A stretch of DNA of 15,022 nt. Origin: Spirochaetota bacterium (GTDB taxonomy: Bacteria > Spirochaetota > UBA12135 > COTS27 > JAFLEE01). The notes under the pieces were generated by a model. That model did no database searches, was not told the origin of the DNA, and saw only the letters and a program-made list of their open reading frames with translations. The stretch is taken from the NCBI GenBank assembly GCA_017302015.1, contig JAFLEE010000105.1, positions 1 through 15,022 on the forward strand. The letters run 5' to 3'. A program made the position numbers and the translations under genes. Below are positions 6,281 through 12,718 of the stretch, piece by piece; within the stretch, counting starts at the first letter, position 1; the number at the start of each line of letters is the position of its first letter.

Positions 6281-8009
6281 GTCGTTCTTCGGCCCGAACG
6301 CCCGGCTTCTGACTCCCCGTTTCCCGGCCCTCGTGGCCCGCGCCCGCTCGGCGCCCCCTCCCGTCGTCGACGAGAGCCGCCACGGCGAGGCGACCATGTC
6401 CCTCGCCGGCCAAAGCCTGCATTCGCGCATCGATCCGGTCGCCGAGGGGAAGCGGAAGGCGGACGGCGTCGACGGGGGAGCGGGGTGGATCCTTTTTCTC
6501 CCCGCGGACTTGCTCTATGCCGCCGAATCCCTGCTGAGCCGTCCGTTCCAACGGCCGCCGATGCTCTTTTTCTATTGGACCGACCCCGCGGTATTCGTCG
6601 CGCTCCTGCACCATCGCGACCTGAGTTTCCTCGAACCCCACCTGGAGCGCTGTTTCTTCCTGGTGGAAGGCTGGCCGCAGGAGGGGTTTTCCCTCCCCGA
6701 CCTGTCCCAAATCCGCCGCACGGCGCTGGTGGAGAACCCGCTCCTCCTACGCCGCGACGGAGGCCTGTGCGAGGCCATGCGCCACCGACTCTTCTCGGAT
6801 GCGCGCGAGAGCCTCGGCTCGGGCCTCACGCGCTTCTTCTTCGAAAAACGGTGGACCCTCAACCTCCTGCGAAACCTGGGGCTGGAGCGGCCTTGGGTCG
6901 CTTGGTCCCCGGAGCCACCCGCCCGGGATCGCCTGGCGATCGTGGCTTCCGCGGGGCCCGGACTCGCCGATGCCATGGGGTTCCTCGCGGCAAACCGGGA
7001 CTCGTATAGTCTCATCGCCACCGACACCGCGCTTCGGCCCCTGCTGCTCGCCGGGATCGTCCCCGATGCGGTCGCCGCCCTCGACGGTTCCTATTTCAAC
7101 GCCATGGACTTCGAGATCCCCGCCCCCGACCATGTGCTCCTGGCCGCCGATGTCTCCTGCCATCCGCTTATCCTGCGGCATTGGAAGGGGCCCGTGGCGC
7201 TCTTCCAGAGCCATCCCCTCGGAAGCGTCGAACCCGACCTCCGCGAACGCGTGCTGTCGGGGATGGGGCTCGCCCTGCCGAAACTCGCCACCACCGGCCA
7301 TATCACCCACACCGCCATGGAATTGGCCGTGGCCCTCGGCCACCGGCGCCTGGGCCTCGTCGGGCTCGATCTGGGCTATCCGTTCCTCGAATCCCACGCG
7401 CCCTCCACTTGCCATGGCCGGTTCTACCTCGATCGCTACACGCGCACGACCCCGGCGGTGCGCCAGGATTTCCAGGTGCTCTTGCCGCGCCTGCACCGGC
7501 GGGCCCCATCCGATGGGGGGGGTGAAATTTGGGCCGACGCCCTGATGGAAAACCACGCCCACTCCATGGAAAATTGGGGGCGCGAACCGGGTCTGGTGCT
7601 CCGCCGATTCATCGCCTCCGGGCGCAAAATGGAACTGCCCCCGCTTCGTGAGGGCGATCTCGCCCCGGGCGGCCAGATGACGCGTCCCTACGTCGACAAA
7701 AAATCGGCGGATAGGGCGTACCCCTCGAAAATCACGGGGGCTTGGCGACGATTGCGCAGCCTGCTCGATCATCGGGAGGCGCTGTTCGAGGATAGGGCCG
7801 GGGTGGACGCATGGACACGTACGGCCGCGGGCCTACCGCTCATCGGACCCGGCCTCTCGTTCTTGTCGCTATCGATGAAGCGGCGCACCGGGGAAGACCC
7901 GGTCCGCCAGCGCGAGGTGCTCCTTCGGGAATGCGAGCGGTTCGCGGCGGCGGTGGAGCGCCTGGTGGCCCAGGACCCCGCGAGCGCGGGCGAGTCGGGG
8001 AAGCGCTAG
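6267..8009 (+). CDS. MptE-like/Maf (DUF115) family protein, possible flagellin glycosyltransferase
   Basis: Proteins of this family transfer nonulosonic acids to flagellin or are annotated as 6-hydroxymethylpterin pyrophosphokinase-like. Of 580 residues, the N-terminal part carries a LHSRIDPVAEGKRKAD segment (51-66), matching the LHSxYDPxxEA signature of the bacterial proteins. The core spans about 223-375: LAIVASAGPGLADAMGFL, ATDTALRPLLLAGIVPDAVAALD and GHRRLGLVGLDLGYPF correspond to the GxGPSL, LxxxGIxPD and GxxxIxLVGxDL motifs. TTG 6267 overlaps the preceding stop by 14 bp and retains an N-terminal segment that homologues also have; the ribosome site is weak. Its stop interlocks with that of pyrF. 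No flagellar gene is in view, so the glycosylation role is inference. Confidence 0.78.
   Translation: MPDARSFFGPNARLLTPRFPALVARARSAPPPVVDESRHGEATMSLAGQSLHSRIDPVAEGKRKADGVDGGAGWILFLPADLLYAAESLLSRPFQRPPMLFFYWTDPAVFVALLHHRDLSFLEPHLERCFFLVEGWPQEGFSLPDLSQIRRTALVENPLLLRRDGGLCEAMRHRLFSDARESLGSGLTRFFFEKRWTLNLLRNLGLERPWVAWSPEPPARDRLAIVASAGPGLADAMGFLAANRDSYSLIATDTALRPLLLAGIVPDAVAALDGSYFNAMDFEIPAPDHVLLAADVSCHPLILRHWKGPVALFQSHPLGSVEPDLRERVLSGMGLALPKLATTGHITHTAMELAVALGHRRLGLVGLDLGYPFLESHAPSTCHGRFYLDRYTRTTPAVRQDFQVLLPRLHRRAPSDGGGEIWADALMENHAHSMENWGREPGLVLRRFIASGRKMELPPLREGDLAPGGQMTRPYVDKKSADRAYPSKITGAWRRLRSLLDHREALFEDRAGVDAWTRTAAGLPLIGPGLSFLSLSMKRRTGEDPVRQREVLLRECERFAAAVERLVAQDPASAGESGKR
8006..8009. other. 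Interlocked stop codons of convergent genes in a palindromic CTAG
   Basis: The plus-strand gene stops with TAG at 8007-8009 and pyrF stops with TAG on the minus strand at 8008-8006. Both codons are read from the same CTAG inside GCTAGC. There is no room for an intrinsic terminator between the two transcription units. Confidence 0.9.
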
Positions 8010-8695
8010 CGGAGGCCGGCCCGGATCGAAGCGACCTTGGCGACGGGGTCGGGGGCCGTGAGGATGGGGCGTCCGATGACCAGATGGTCCGCGCCGCGAT
8101 CCATCGCTTCCCGCGCGGTGGCCGTGCGCTTCTGGTCGTCGGGCGGGTCGCTCGCGTCGCGGATGCCGGGGTTCACGATGAGCCAACCCTTCCCGAAGCG
8201 CTCCCGCAGTCCGGCGGTCTCCGCGGGAGAGCACACGATGCCGTGGACGCCGGCCTCGAGGCCAAGGGCGACCAAGGCGTGCACGTGGGCTTCGGGGGAC
8301 CGGCCGACCCCCATGTCTTCCCGCAGGGTCTTCTCGTCGGTCGAGGTGAGCACCGAGACGCCGAGCAGGCGGGAAGCCGTGCCTTCGACGCCCTTGCGGG
8401 CGGCGCGGATCATGGGCCGGCCCCCCGAGAGGTGGATGGTGACGAGATCCAAGCCCAGACGGGCGGCGGCGGCGCAGGCGTGCTCCACGGTATTGGGGAT
8501 ATCGTGGAATTTCATGTCGAGAAAGATGCGTTTGTCCCGTTTCTTGAGCCAGGCGACCAATTCGCGCCCGGATTCGAGGTAGAGGACGGGGCCGATCTTA
8601 TACCAGGAGACGGCCTCTCCGAGGCGTTCGACCATGCGGCAGGCCTGGTCGAGGTCGGGCAGGTCGAGGGGGAGGATGACGGGGTCGTGGGTCAT
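8006..8695 (-). CDS. pyrF: Orotidine 5'-phosphate decarboxylase
   Basis: PyrF performs the last step of UMP synthesis, decarboxylating OMP. The 229 residues form the expected TIM-barrel of the bacterial PyrF subgroup. ILPLDLPDLDQA opens the barrel, and the catalytic Asp-Lys-Asp array is in LDMKFHDIPNTV (D60, K62, D65). The phosphate-binding end reads VNPGIR, DDQKRTATAREAMDRGADHLVIGRPI. The ATG overlaps the stop of the upstream sigma factor gene by four bases (ATGA), so its expression should be coupled to that gene, an unusual partner for a pyrimidine enzyme. No other pyr genes are nearby. Confidence 0.96.
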   Translation of the reverse strand: MTHDPVILPLDLPDLDQACRMVERLGEAVSWYKIGPVLYLESGRELVAWLKKRDKRIFLDMKFHDIPNTVEHACAAAARLGLDLVTIHLSGGRPMIRAARKGVEGTASRLLGVSVLTSTDEKTLREDMGVGRSPEAHVHALVALGLEAGVHGIVCSPAETAGLRERFGKGWLIVNPGIRDASDPPDDQKRTATAREAMDRGADHLVIGRPILTAPDPVAKVASIRAGLR

Positions 8696-9390
8696 GGTTC
8701 TTCGCGCTTGATCTTGAGGTCGCCGAGGTTGAACCCCTGCTGGTCGAGGCGTTCCTTGATGAACACGAGGGAGTTATGGAAGAGGGTCTTCACGCTGCGC
8801 GAGGAGATCTTCTCGATCTTCGCGATCTCCTCGAAGGTCAGGTGGGCCACGGTCTTGAGCATGTAGACGTTTCGGTGCTGGAAGGGGAGGGCGTCGACGG
8901 AGCCCTCGATGGCGTCGCGCAGTTCCTTGCGCACGAGTTGGTCCTCGATGTCGATCTCGCCGCTCTCGCAGAGTTCGATGAACTCGCGGGCCTGGTTATC
9001 CTTCCCGGCGACCTGGCGGTTGAGGACGGTCAGATCCTGGTGGCGGGTCTTGCGCACGTAATTGATGCAGGAGTTGTGGGCGATCTTGTAGATCCAGGCC
9101 TTGAAACTCTTCGTGTAATGGTAGCGGTGGAGGTTCAGGTAGATCTTCAGGAAGATATCGTGGTAATTATCGGTGAGGGCGTCTCGGTCGTAGACGAACC
9201 GGGAGCAATAGTACTCGATCTTCTTCTGGTAGCGGGTGTAGATCTCCTGGAAATGGGAGTCGATGAGCGGGTTCTTGCTGGCCCCGGGCCGCTTGGGCCC
9301 CTTGTGGTTCTTGAGCAGCGCCTGGATCCGCTTCACCAGGTCTTCATCGCTGAGGGCGCTCAAGTCAGGCCGGGTCGGGGAACCGGTCAT
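8692..9390 (-). CDS. ECF-like RNA polymerase sigma factor
   Basis: This is an alternative sigma factor with regions 2 and 4 only. Of 232 residues, the first 45 are a polar leader (SALSDEDLVKRIQALLKN). Sigma-2 covers about 46-118, with YHDIFLKIYLNLHRY and SFKAWIYKIAHNSCINYVRK. A variable linker with an acidic stretch (ELCESGEIDIED) precedes sigma-4 at about 153-215, where LTFEEIAKIEKISSRSVKTLFHNSLVFIKERL is the helix-turn-helix. ATG 9390 is chosen because GGAG lies seven bases upstream; an in-frame upstream extension adds unconserved residues. No anti-sigma gene is adjacent. It is co-directional with pyrF and divergent from a lipoprotein gene with a matching promoter-like motif, so that gene may be a target. 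Confidence 0.85.
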   Translation of the reverse strand: MTGSPTRPDLSALSDEDLVKRIQALLKNHKGPKRPGASKNPLIDSHFQEIYTRYQKKIEYYCSRFVYDRDALTDNYHDIFLKIYLNLHRYHYTKSFKAWIYKIAHNSCINYVRKTRHQDLTVLNRQVAGKDNQAREFIELCESGEIDIEDQLVRKELRDAIEGSVDALPFQHRNVYMLKTVAHLTFEEIAKIEKISSRSVKTLFHNSLVFIKERLDQQGFNLGDLKIKREEP

Positions 9391-9420
9391 CGCCAAACTC
9401 CACGCGGTCGTAGGGGGGCC

Positions 9421-9438
9421 ATAGGGCATTTTACCTTC
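9421..9438 (-). promoter_or_regulatory. Promoter-like motif facing the sigma factor gene
   Basis: Read on the minus strand this is GAAGGTAAAATGCCCTAT. It matches, in the opposite orientation, the element at 9478-9496. The TAAAAT core (9433-9428) resembles a -10 box and would place a start about 30 bases before the sigma ATG. No convincing -35 accompanies it. It could instead be one half of an operator. Confidence 0.4.
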
Positions 9439-9477
9439 AGGTCCCCCCGATGGGTATGGGTTGGGTTTTCGGGCTGG

Positions 9478-9496
9478 GAAGGGTAAAATCCCCTAT
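9478..9496 (+). promoter_or_regulatory. Promoter-like motif facing the lipoprotein gene
   Basis: GAAGGGTAAAATCCCCTAT is the inverted counterpart of 9421-9438, differing by one inserted G and one substitution. TAAAAT (9484-9489) lies 17 bp after TTGGGT (9461-9466). A start near 9496 would give a leader of about 92 bases covering all the folded elements downstream. An alternative -10, TATGAA at 9558-9563, has no good -35. Confidence 0.4.
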
Positions 9497-9500
9497 CTGG

Positions 9501-9570
9501 GCCGGAGTTCCCGGCGGAAAGGGACGATTATTTTTCACCCTAGTCGTTCCCTTCGGTTATGAATAGGGTG
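9501..9570 (+). promoter_or_regulatory. Structured 5' leader of the lipoprotein mRNA: hairpin plus possible H-type pseudoknot
   Basis: Three pairings are visible by eye. GCCGG (9501-9505) pairs with CCGGC (9511-9515) around a five-base loop. AAGGGACGA (9519-9527) pairs with TCGTTCCCTT (9544-9553), nine pairs with one bulged T. CACCCTA (9536-9542), inside that loop, pairs perfectly with TAGGGTG (9564-9570). The last two interlock in H-type pseudoknot order, with loops of 8, 1 and 10 bases. The structure ends 17 bases before the ATG. It does not match a riboswitch class I can name, and no fold energy was computed. Confidence 0.4.
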
Positions 9571-9587
9571 CGTGGGTAACGCAGGAA

Positions 9588-10082
9588 ATGATGCACCATA
9601 AAGCGACGCGACTTCTCCTCGGGCTGCTCTCCGTGACGGCCGTGACCTTCTTCTCCGGATGCGGGGTCTTCGACTCCACGAGCGGGCCGCGCAAGATCAC
9701 CGTCACGCGCGGCAATTCCCTCGGCGCGGTCTGGAAGGCCACGGGGCATAATGCGGAGATCCACCTGAAACTCCTCAACGAGGCGGATGTGAGGGCCGAT
9801 TGGCTCGAGCTCGAGTTCTCCTTCCAATTCGGCTCCGATAATTCCAGCATCACCGCCTATGTGCGGGATCAAAGCGGGGGCGGCATCTATTACCCCCTCA
9901 AGCCCGGGAGCGAAGCCGACTACGACTTCAACATCAACGATAGCGACCCGAAATTCGACGGCCGGGCCTTCGCCGACCTCACCCTCGTGCGCCTGGCCAC
10001 CATCTACTTCTATAACTACCAAGAAGACGCCACCCGGGCCACCGACACGATCTCCTACTCGATGACCCTCTGGCAGAACTGA
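9588..10082 (+). CDS. Small predicted lipoprotein of unknown function
   Basis: The product is not recognised. The 164 residues begin with a basic n-region (HHKATR), a hydrophobic stretch (LLLGLLSVTAVTFF) and a lipobox-like FSGC with Cys25. This is looser than the L-[AS]-[GA]-C pattern but acceptable where lipoboxes are relaxed, as in spirochaetes. The mature part of about 140 residues looks beta-rich (WLELEFSFQFGSDNSSITAYV, ATIYFYNYQEDATRATDTISYSMTLWQN) and resembles a small secreted beta-sandwich. Two consecutive ATGs (9588, 9591) follow AGGA at 9583-9586; the second is better spaced. It is divergent from the sigma factor gene and preceded by a structured leader. The DHH gene begins seven bases after its stop. 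Function is unassigned. Confidence 0.75.
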   Translation: MMHHKATRLLLGLLSVTAVTFFSGCGVFDSTSGPRKITVTRGNSLGAVWKATGHNAEIHLKLLNEADVRADWLELEFSFQFGSDNSSITAYVRDQSGGGIYYPLKPGSEADYDFNINDSDPKFDGRAFADLTLVRLATIYFYNYQEDATRATDTISYSMTLWQN

Positions 10083-10089
10083 GCCCCCC

Positions 10090-10992
10090 TTGTCCGACCT
10101 GATCCAAACCGGGGAAGCCCCGGCCCCCCTCCACGCCCTGGTGACCCATGGCAATTGCCCCGATGGAACCGCCGCGGCGGTTCTCGCGACCCGGCTCTGG
10201 CCCAAGGTGCAGGTCACCTGGGGGAACCACCAAGTCATCGGCGAGCAGATCTTGGCCGCCGGGCGGAGCCTCCGGGAAGGTGGCCTCCTCGTGCTCGCCG
10301 ACATCTCCGGCGACGCGGACACCCTGGCGCGCCTGGCGGAGATCCTCATCCCCAAGAAGGCCGCGCTCCACATCTACGAGCACCACCAGACGCGCGATTT
10401 CCTCTCCGTCTGGAAGCTTCCAGAGGGCTTGACGGGCAGCGTGGTGTTCGACAACGGTCGCTGCGGGTCGCGCATCTTCTTCGACGAGTGGCTCCCGCGG
10501 GACGCCTCCCTCGAGGTCTACCGGGAATTCATCGTCCTCACCGACGACCGGGACCTCTGGCTCAACCAGGATCCCCGAAGCACCGACCTGGCCAAGATCC
10601 ACCATATCTACGGCGACCAGGGCTACCTGAAGCGCTTCGTCCAGAACCCGATGGTCGCGCTGACCCTGGAAGAGCGCACCATCCTCGATTACCAGATGCG
10701 CAAAGACCGCGAGAAGATCGACAAGATCCTCGAGAAGATCGAGGTGAAGGAAGACGACGGAGGCTACCGCTACGGGGTCGTCTACGGCGAGGCCGACAGC
10801 ACCGATCTCCTCCACCAGGCCATCGTGCGCCACGACCTCGAATACGCCATCCACGTCAATCTCAACGCGGGGAAAGGCAGCATCCGCGGTCGGGGCGCCT
10901 TCGATTGCGCCAAATTCGCCGAGAAGCGCGGGGGCGGGGGGCACCGCGCCGCCAGCGGGTTCCCGGTGCGCTTCCAGCGCCCGAAGTTCTAG
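10090..10992 (+). CDS. DHH/DHHA1-family phosphoesterase with an EHH signature
   Basis: A predicted Mn-dependent phosphoesterase of the DHH superfamily, whose members cleave nanoRNA, pAp, cyclic dinucleotides or polyphosphate. Of 300 residues, motif I is HGNCPDGTAAA (20-30), motif II ADISGDADT (70-78), motif III YEHHQT (96-101, with Glu where Asp is usual) and motif IV TDDRDLW (151-157). The DHHA1 domain carries RGGGGHRAASGF (280-291), the substrate-binding glycine loop. TTG 10090 lacks a ribosome site; GTG 10141 would start immediately before motif I and is less likely because it removes the first strand. It follows the lipoprotein closely and converges on manA. The substrate cannot be assigned from sequence alone. 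Confidence 0.82.
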   Translation: MSDLIQTGEAPAPLHALVTHGNCPDGTAAAVLATRLWPKVQVTWGNHQVIGEQILAAGRSLREGGLLVLADISGDADTLARLAEILIPKKAALHIYEHHQTRDFLSVWKLPEGLTGSVVFDNGRCGSRIFFDEWLPRDASLEVYREFIVLTDDRDLWLNQDPRSTDLAKIHHIYGDQGYLKRFVQNPMVALTLEERTILDYQMRKDREKIDKILEKIEVKEDDGGYRYGVVYGEADSTDLLHQAIVRHDLEYAIHVNLNAGKGSIRGRGAFDCAKFAEKRGGGGHRAASGFPVRFQRPKF

Positions 10993-11005
10993 GGCCGCGG
11001 CGGCC
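10993..11005. other. 13 bp convergent spacer that is a perfect GC palindrome
   Basis: GGCCGCGGCGGCC has six-base arms GGCCGC and GCGGCC around one G, and fills the whole gap between the stop codons of the DHH gene and manA. No T-tract follows on either strand, so it is not a standard intrinsic terminator. In RNA it could form a five-pair stem with a CGG loop, which might aid transcript ends in both directions. Confidence 0.5.
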
Positions 11006-11989
11006 TCATTCGACCCGCACTTCCAGGAGTTTCGTCTCGCCCTTGGGCTCGAGGGTCCAATGCCCCGCGTGGGCGGGCATCAGGCAGCATTCGCCGAAGG
11101 CCAAGTCGACGGACCCGGCGCCGTTTCGCACGGTGGCCGAGCCGGAAACGTTGATATAGATCGTGCAGGAGGACCCGTCGAAGGTCCGCGGCATCGGCCG
11201 ATCGAACCAGGCCAGGCGGGTGTGGAAATAGGAGCAGCGCACCAGGGTCACGCTCTCGCCCAGGCGGGGCTCGTAACGCGTGCGCAGTTCGGCGACGGGG
11301 GAGAAGTCGGTGGCGTCGAGGGCGGCGTCGGTGTGCAGTTCACGCTCGCGCCCGGTCTTGGCATCGACCCGGTGGTAATCGAAGAGGCGGTAGGTGATGT
11401 CGGAGGATTGCTGGATTTCGGCCAGGCAGATGCCCTTGCCGATGGCATGGACGCGCCCCGCGGGGAGGAAAAAAACATCCCCGGGAGCGATCGGATGGGA
11501 TTGGAGGATGGACGGGAGCCGGTCCTCGGCGATCGCCTTTTGGTAGGCCGCGCGGTCGACCGGTTCGCGGAAGCCGCTGATGAGCCTCGAGCCGGGATCC
11601 GCCGCGAAGACGTACCACATTTCGGTCTTTCCCGCGCAACCGTGGCGCTTTTGGGCGAGGGCATCATCGGGGTGGACCTGGATGGAGAGGTCGTCCGCGG
11701 CATCGAGGAACTTCACGAGGAGGGGGAATTGGGGGCCGTGGGTTTCCCACAGGCGTGCGCCGCAGAGTTCCGCCCCGTAGGTTTCCAGCGCCTGGATGAG
11801 GGAGCGCCCGGCGAGGGGCCCCGCCTCGACCTGCGAAACCGACCCCGGGACGGAGGAGAGTTCCCAGGTTTCCCCGCAATTCGGGAGGGGCGAGAAATCC
11901 TTTCCGAGGAGGGTTCGGATGCGCTGCCCCCCCCAGATCCGTTCCTTGAATTGGGTCTTGAAGCGCAGGGGAGGGAGGGCGTCTGTCAT
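11006..11989 (-). CDS. manA: Mannose-6-phosphate isomerase, class I
   Basis: ManA interconverts fructose-6-phosphate and mannose-6-phosphate, feeding GDP-mannose and surface polysaccharide or glycoprotein synthesis. The 327 residues fit the short bacterial type I form. Zinc ligands are visible in LSIQVHPDD (Q104, H106), KTEMWYV (E123) and AGRVHAIGKG (H181), followed by EIQQSSDITYRLFDYHRVD. ERIWGG near the N-terminus is also typical. ATG 11989 is preceded by AAAGGTGG with a three-base gap. The gene is divergent from the phosphatase gene and convergent with the DHH gene. It is presumably monocistronic, since its neighbours on both sides face the other way. Confidence 0.95.
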   Translation of the reverse strand: MTDALPPLRFKTQFKERIWGGQRIRTLLGKDFSPLPNCGETWELSSVPGSVSQVEAGPLAGRSLIQALETYGAELCGARLWETHGPQFPLLVKFLDAADDLSIQVHPDDALAQKRHGCAGKTEMWYVFAADPGSRLISGFREPVDRAAYQKAIAEDRLPSILQSHPIAPGDVFFLPAGRVHAIGKGICLAEIQQSSDITYRLFDYHRVDAKTGRERELHTDAALDATDFSPVAELRTRYEPRLGESVTLVRCSYFHTRLAWFDRPMPRTFDGSSCTIYINVSGSATVRNGAGSVDLAFGECCLMPAHAGHWTLEPKGETKLLEVRVE

Positions 11990-12012
11990 GTGCCACCTTT
12001 TTCGGGAGTGGA

Positions 12013-12041
12013 ATCATACCCCCACCGGGGTGATTGAACAA
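12013..12041 (-). promoter_or_regulatory. Predicted manA promoter
   Basis: On the minus strand: TTGTTC (12041-12036), 17 bp, TATGAT (12018-12013). The start would be near 12006, leaving a leader of about 17 bases that holds AAAGGTGG. The -35 shares bases with the -35 of the opposite promoter. Confidence 0.55.
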
Positions 12042-12062
12042 GCCGAAGAATTCCTGTACGAT
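12034..12062 (+). promoter_or_regulatory. Predicted promoter of the phosphatase-murG unit
   Basis: TTGAAC (12034-12039), 17 bp, TACGAT (12057-12062). The expected start, near 12069, nearly coincides with the ATG at 12071, so the mRNA may be leaderless. Confidence 0.55.
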
Positions 12063-12070
12063 GGGGGCCC

Positions 12071-12718
12071 ATGGCGGGACGGACCCTCTTCATCGGCGAT
12101 GTGCACGGGTGCTACCACGAACTCGTGGAATTGCTGGAACGATCGGGCCACCGGCGCGAGGACCGGGTGGTGATGCTGGGCGACCTGGTGAACAAGGGCC
12201 CCGAGGTGGTGCGGTGCCTCGAGTTCGTGTGGCGGTCCGGGTTCGAGTGCCTCCTGGGGAACCACGAGGCCCATTTTTTGCTCCACGCGAGGTCGCAGCC
12301 GGCCTACCGTGCGGTCTGGGACCGGTTGGATCGCGAATTGCAAAGGTGGCTCGCCGGCCTCCCGCTCTATATCGACGAACCGACATTTTTGGCGGTCCAT
12401 GCGGGCCTGCGACCCGGGGTGCCGCTCCACCTCCAATCCCGGGAGGATCTTCTTAATATCCGGGAATGCAAGACCGGGAGGGCAGGGGAGGGCGAGCGCG
12501 CCCCGTGGTATGATTTCTACGATAGGAGCAAACCGGTGATCTACGGGCATTGGGCCAGGCAAGGGCTGCGGCTGGGCGAACGCACCATCGGGCTGGATAG
12601 CGGCTGCGTCTACGGGGGGAAACTCTCCGCGTGGATCCTCGAGACCCAGACCCTCGTCCAAGTCGATGCACGACGCGTCTACGAGATCCCAGGGAAACAA
12701 AAGCGAGGGAATCCGTGA
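12071..12718 (+). CDS. PPP-family metallophosphatase, ApaH/PrpE-like
   Basis: A predicted bimetal phosphoesterase, perhaps hydrolysing diadenosine tetraphosphate or phosphoprotein. The 215 residues carry all PPP motifs in order: GDVHG (9-13), GDLVNKGP (37-44), GNHE (63-66), VHAG (109-112) and YGHW (158-161), then LDSGCVYGGKLSA. Lys in GDLVNKGP instead of the Arg of classical GDxVDRG recalls ApaH-like phosphatases. The ATG is fixed by conservation, since GDVHG falls at residue 9. The only purine-rich sequence before it is GGGGG three bases away, and the predicted transcription start nearly coincides with the ATG. Its stop overlaps the murG start in a GTGA. The substrate is inferred from family only. 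Confidence 0.86.
   Translation: MAGRTLFIGDVHGCYHELVELLERSGHRREDRVVMLGDLVNKGPEVVRCLEFVWRSGFECLLGNHEAHFLLHARSQPAYRAVWDRLDRELQRWLAGLPLYIDEPTFLAVHAGLRPGVPLHLQSREDLLNIRECKTGRAGEGERAPWYDFYDRSKPVIYGHWARQGLRLGERTIGLDSGCVYGGKLSAWILETQTLVQVDARRVYEIPGKQKRGNP

Noticed and set aside
5015-6430. 471-residue minus-strand open frame opposite the SurA/PpiD-like gene
   Set aside because: Its composition (runs of Leu, Gly, Asp, His) is typical of the antisense shadow of a GC-rich gene. The plus strand has a membrane anchor and family motifs.
9501-9554. Leader hairpins as an intrinsic terminator or attenuator
   Set aside because: The T-rich stretch (9530-9535) lies in a loop, not after a stem, so terminator geometry is absent.
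9540-10373. Minus-strand 277-residue frame opposite the lipoprotein and the DHH gene
   Set aside because: No domain signature. The plus strand shows a lipobox and all DHH motifs.
11060-12037. Plus-strand 325-residue frame opposite manA
   Set aside because: Antisense shadow; all ManA zinc-ligand motifs are on the minus strand.
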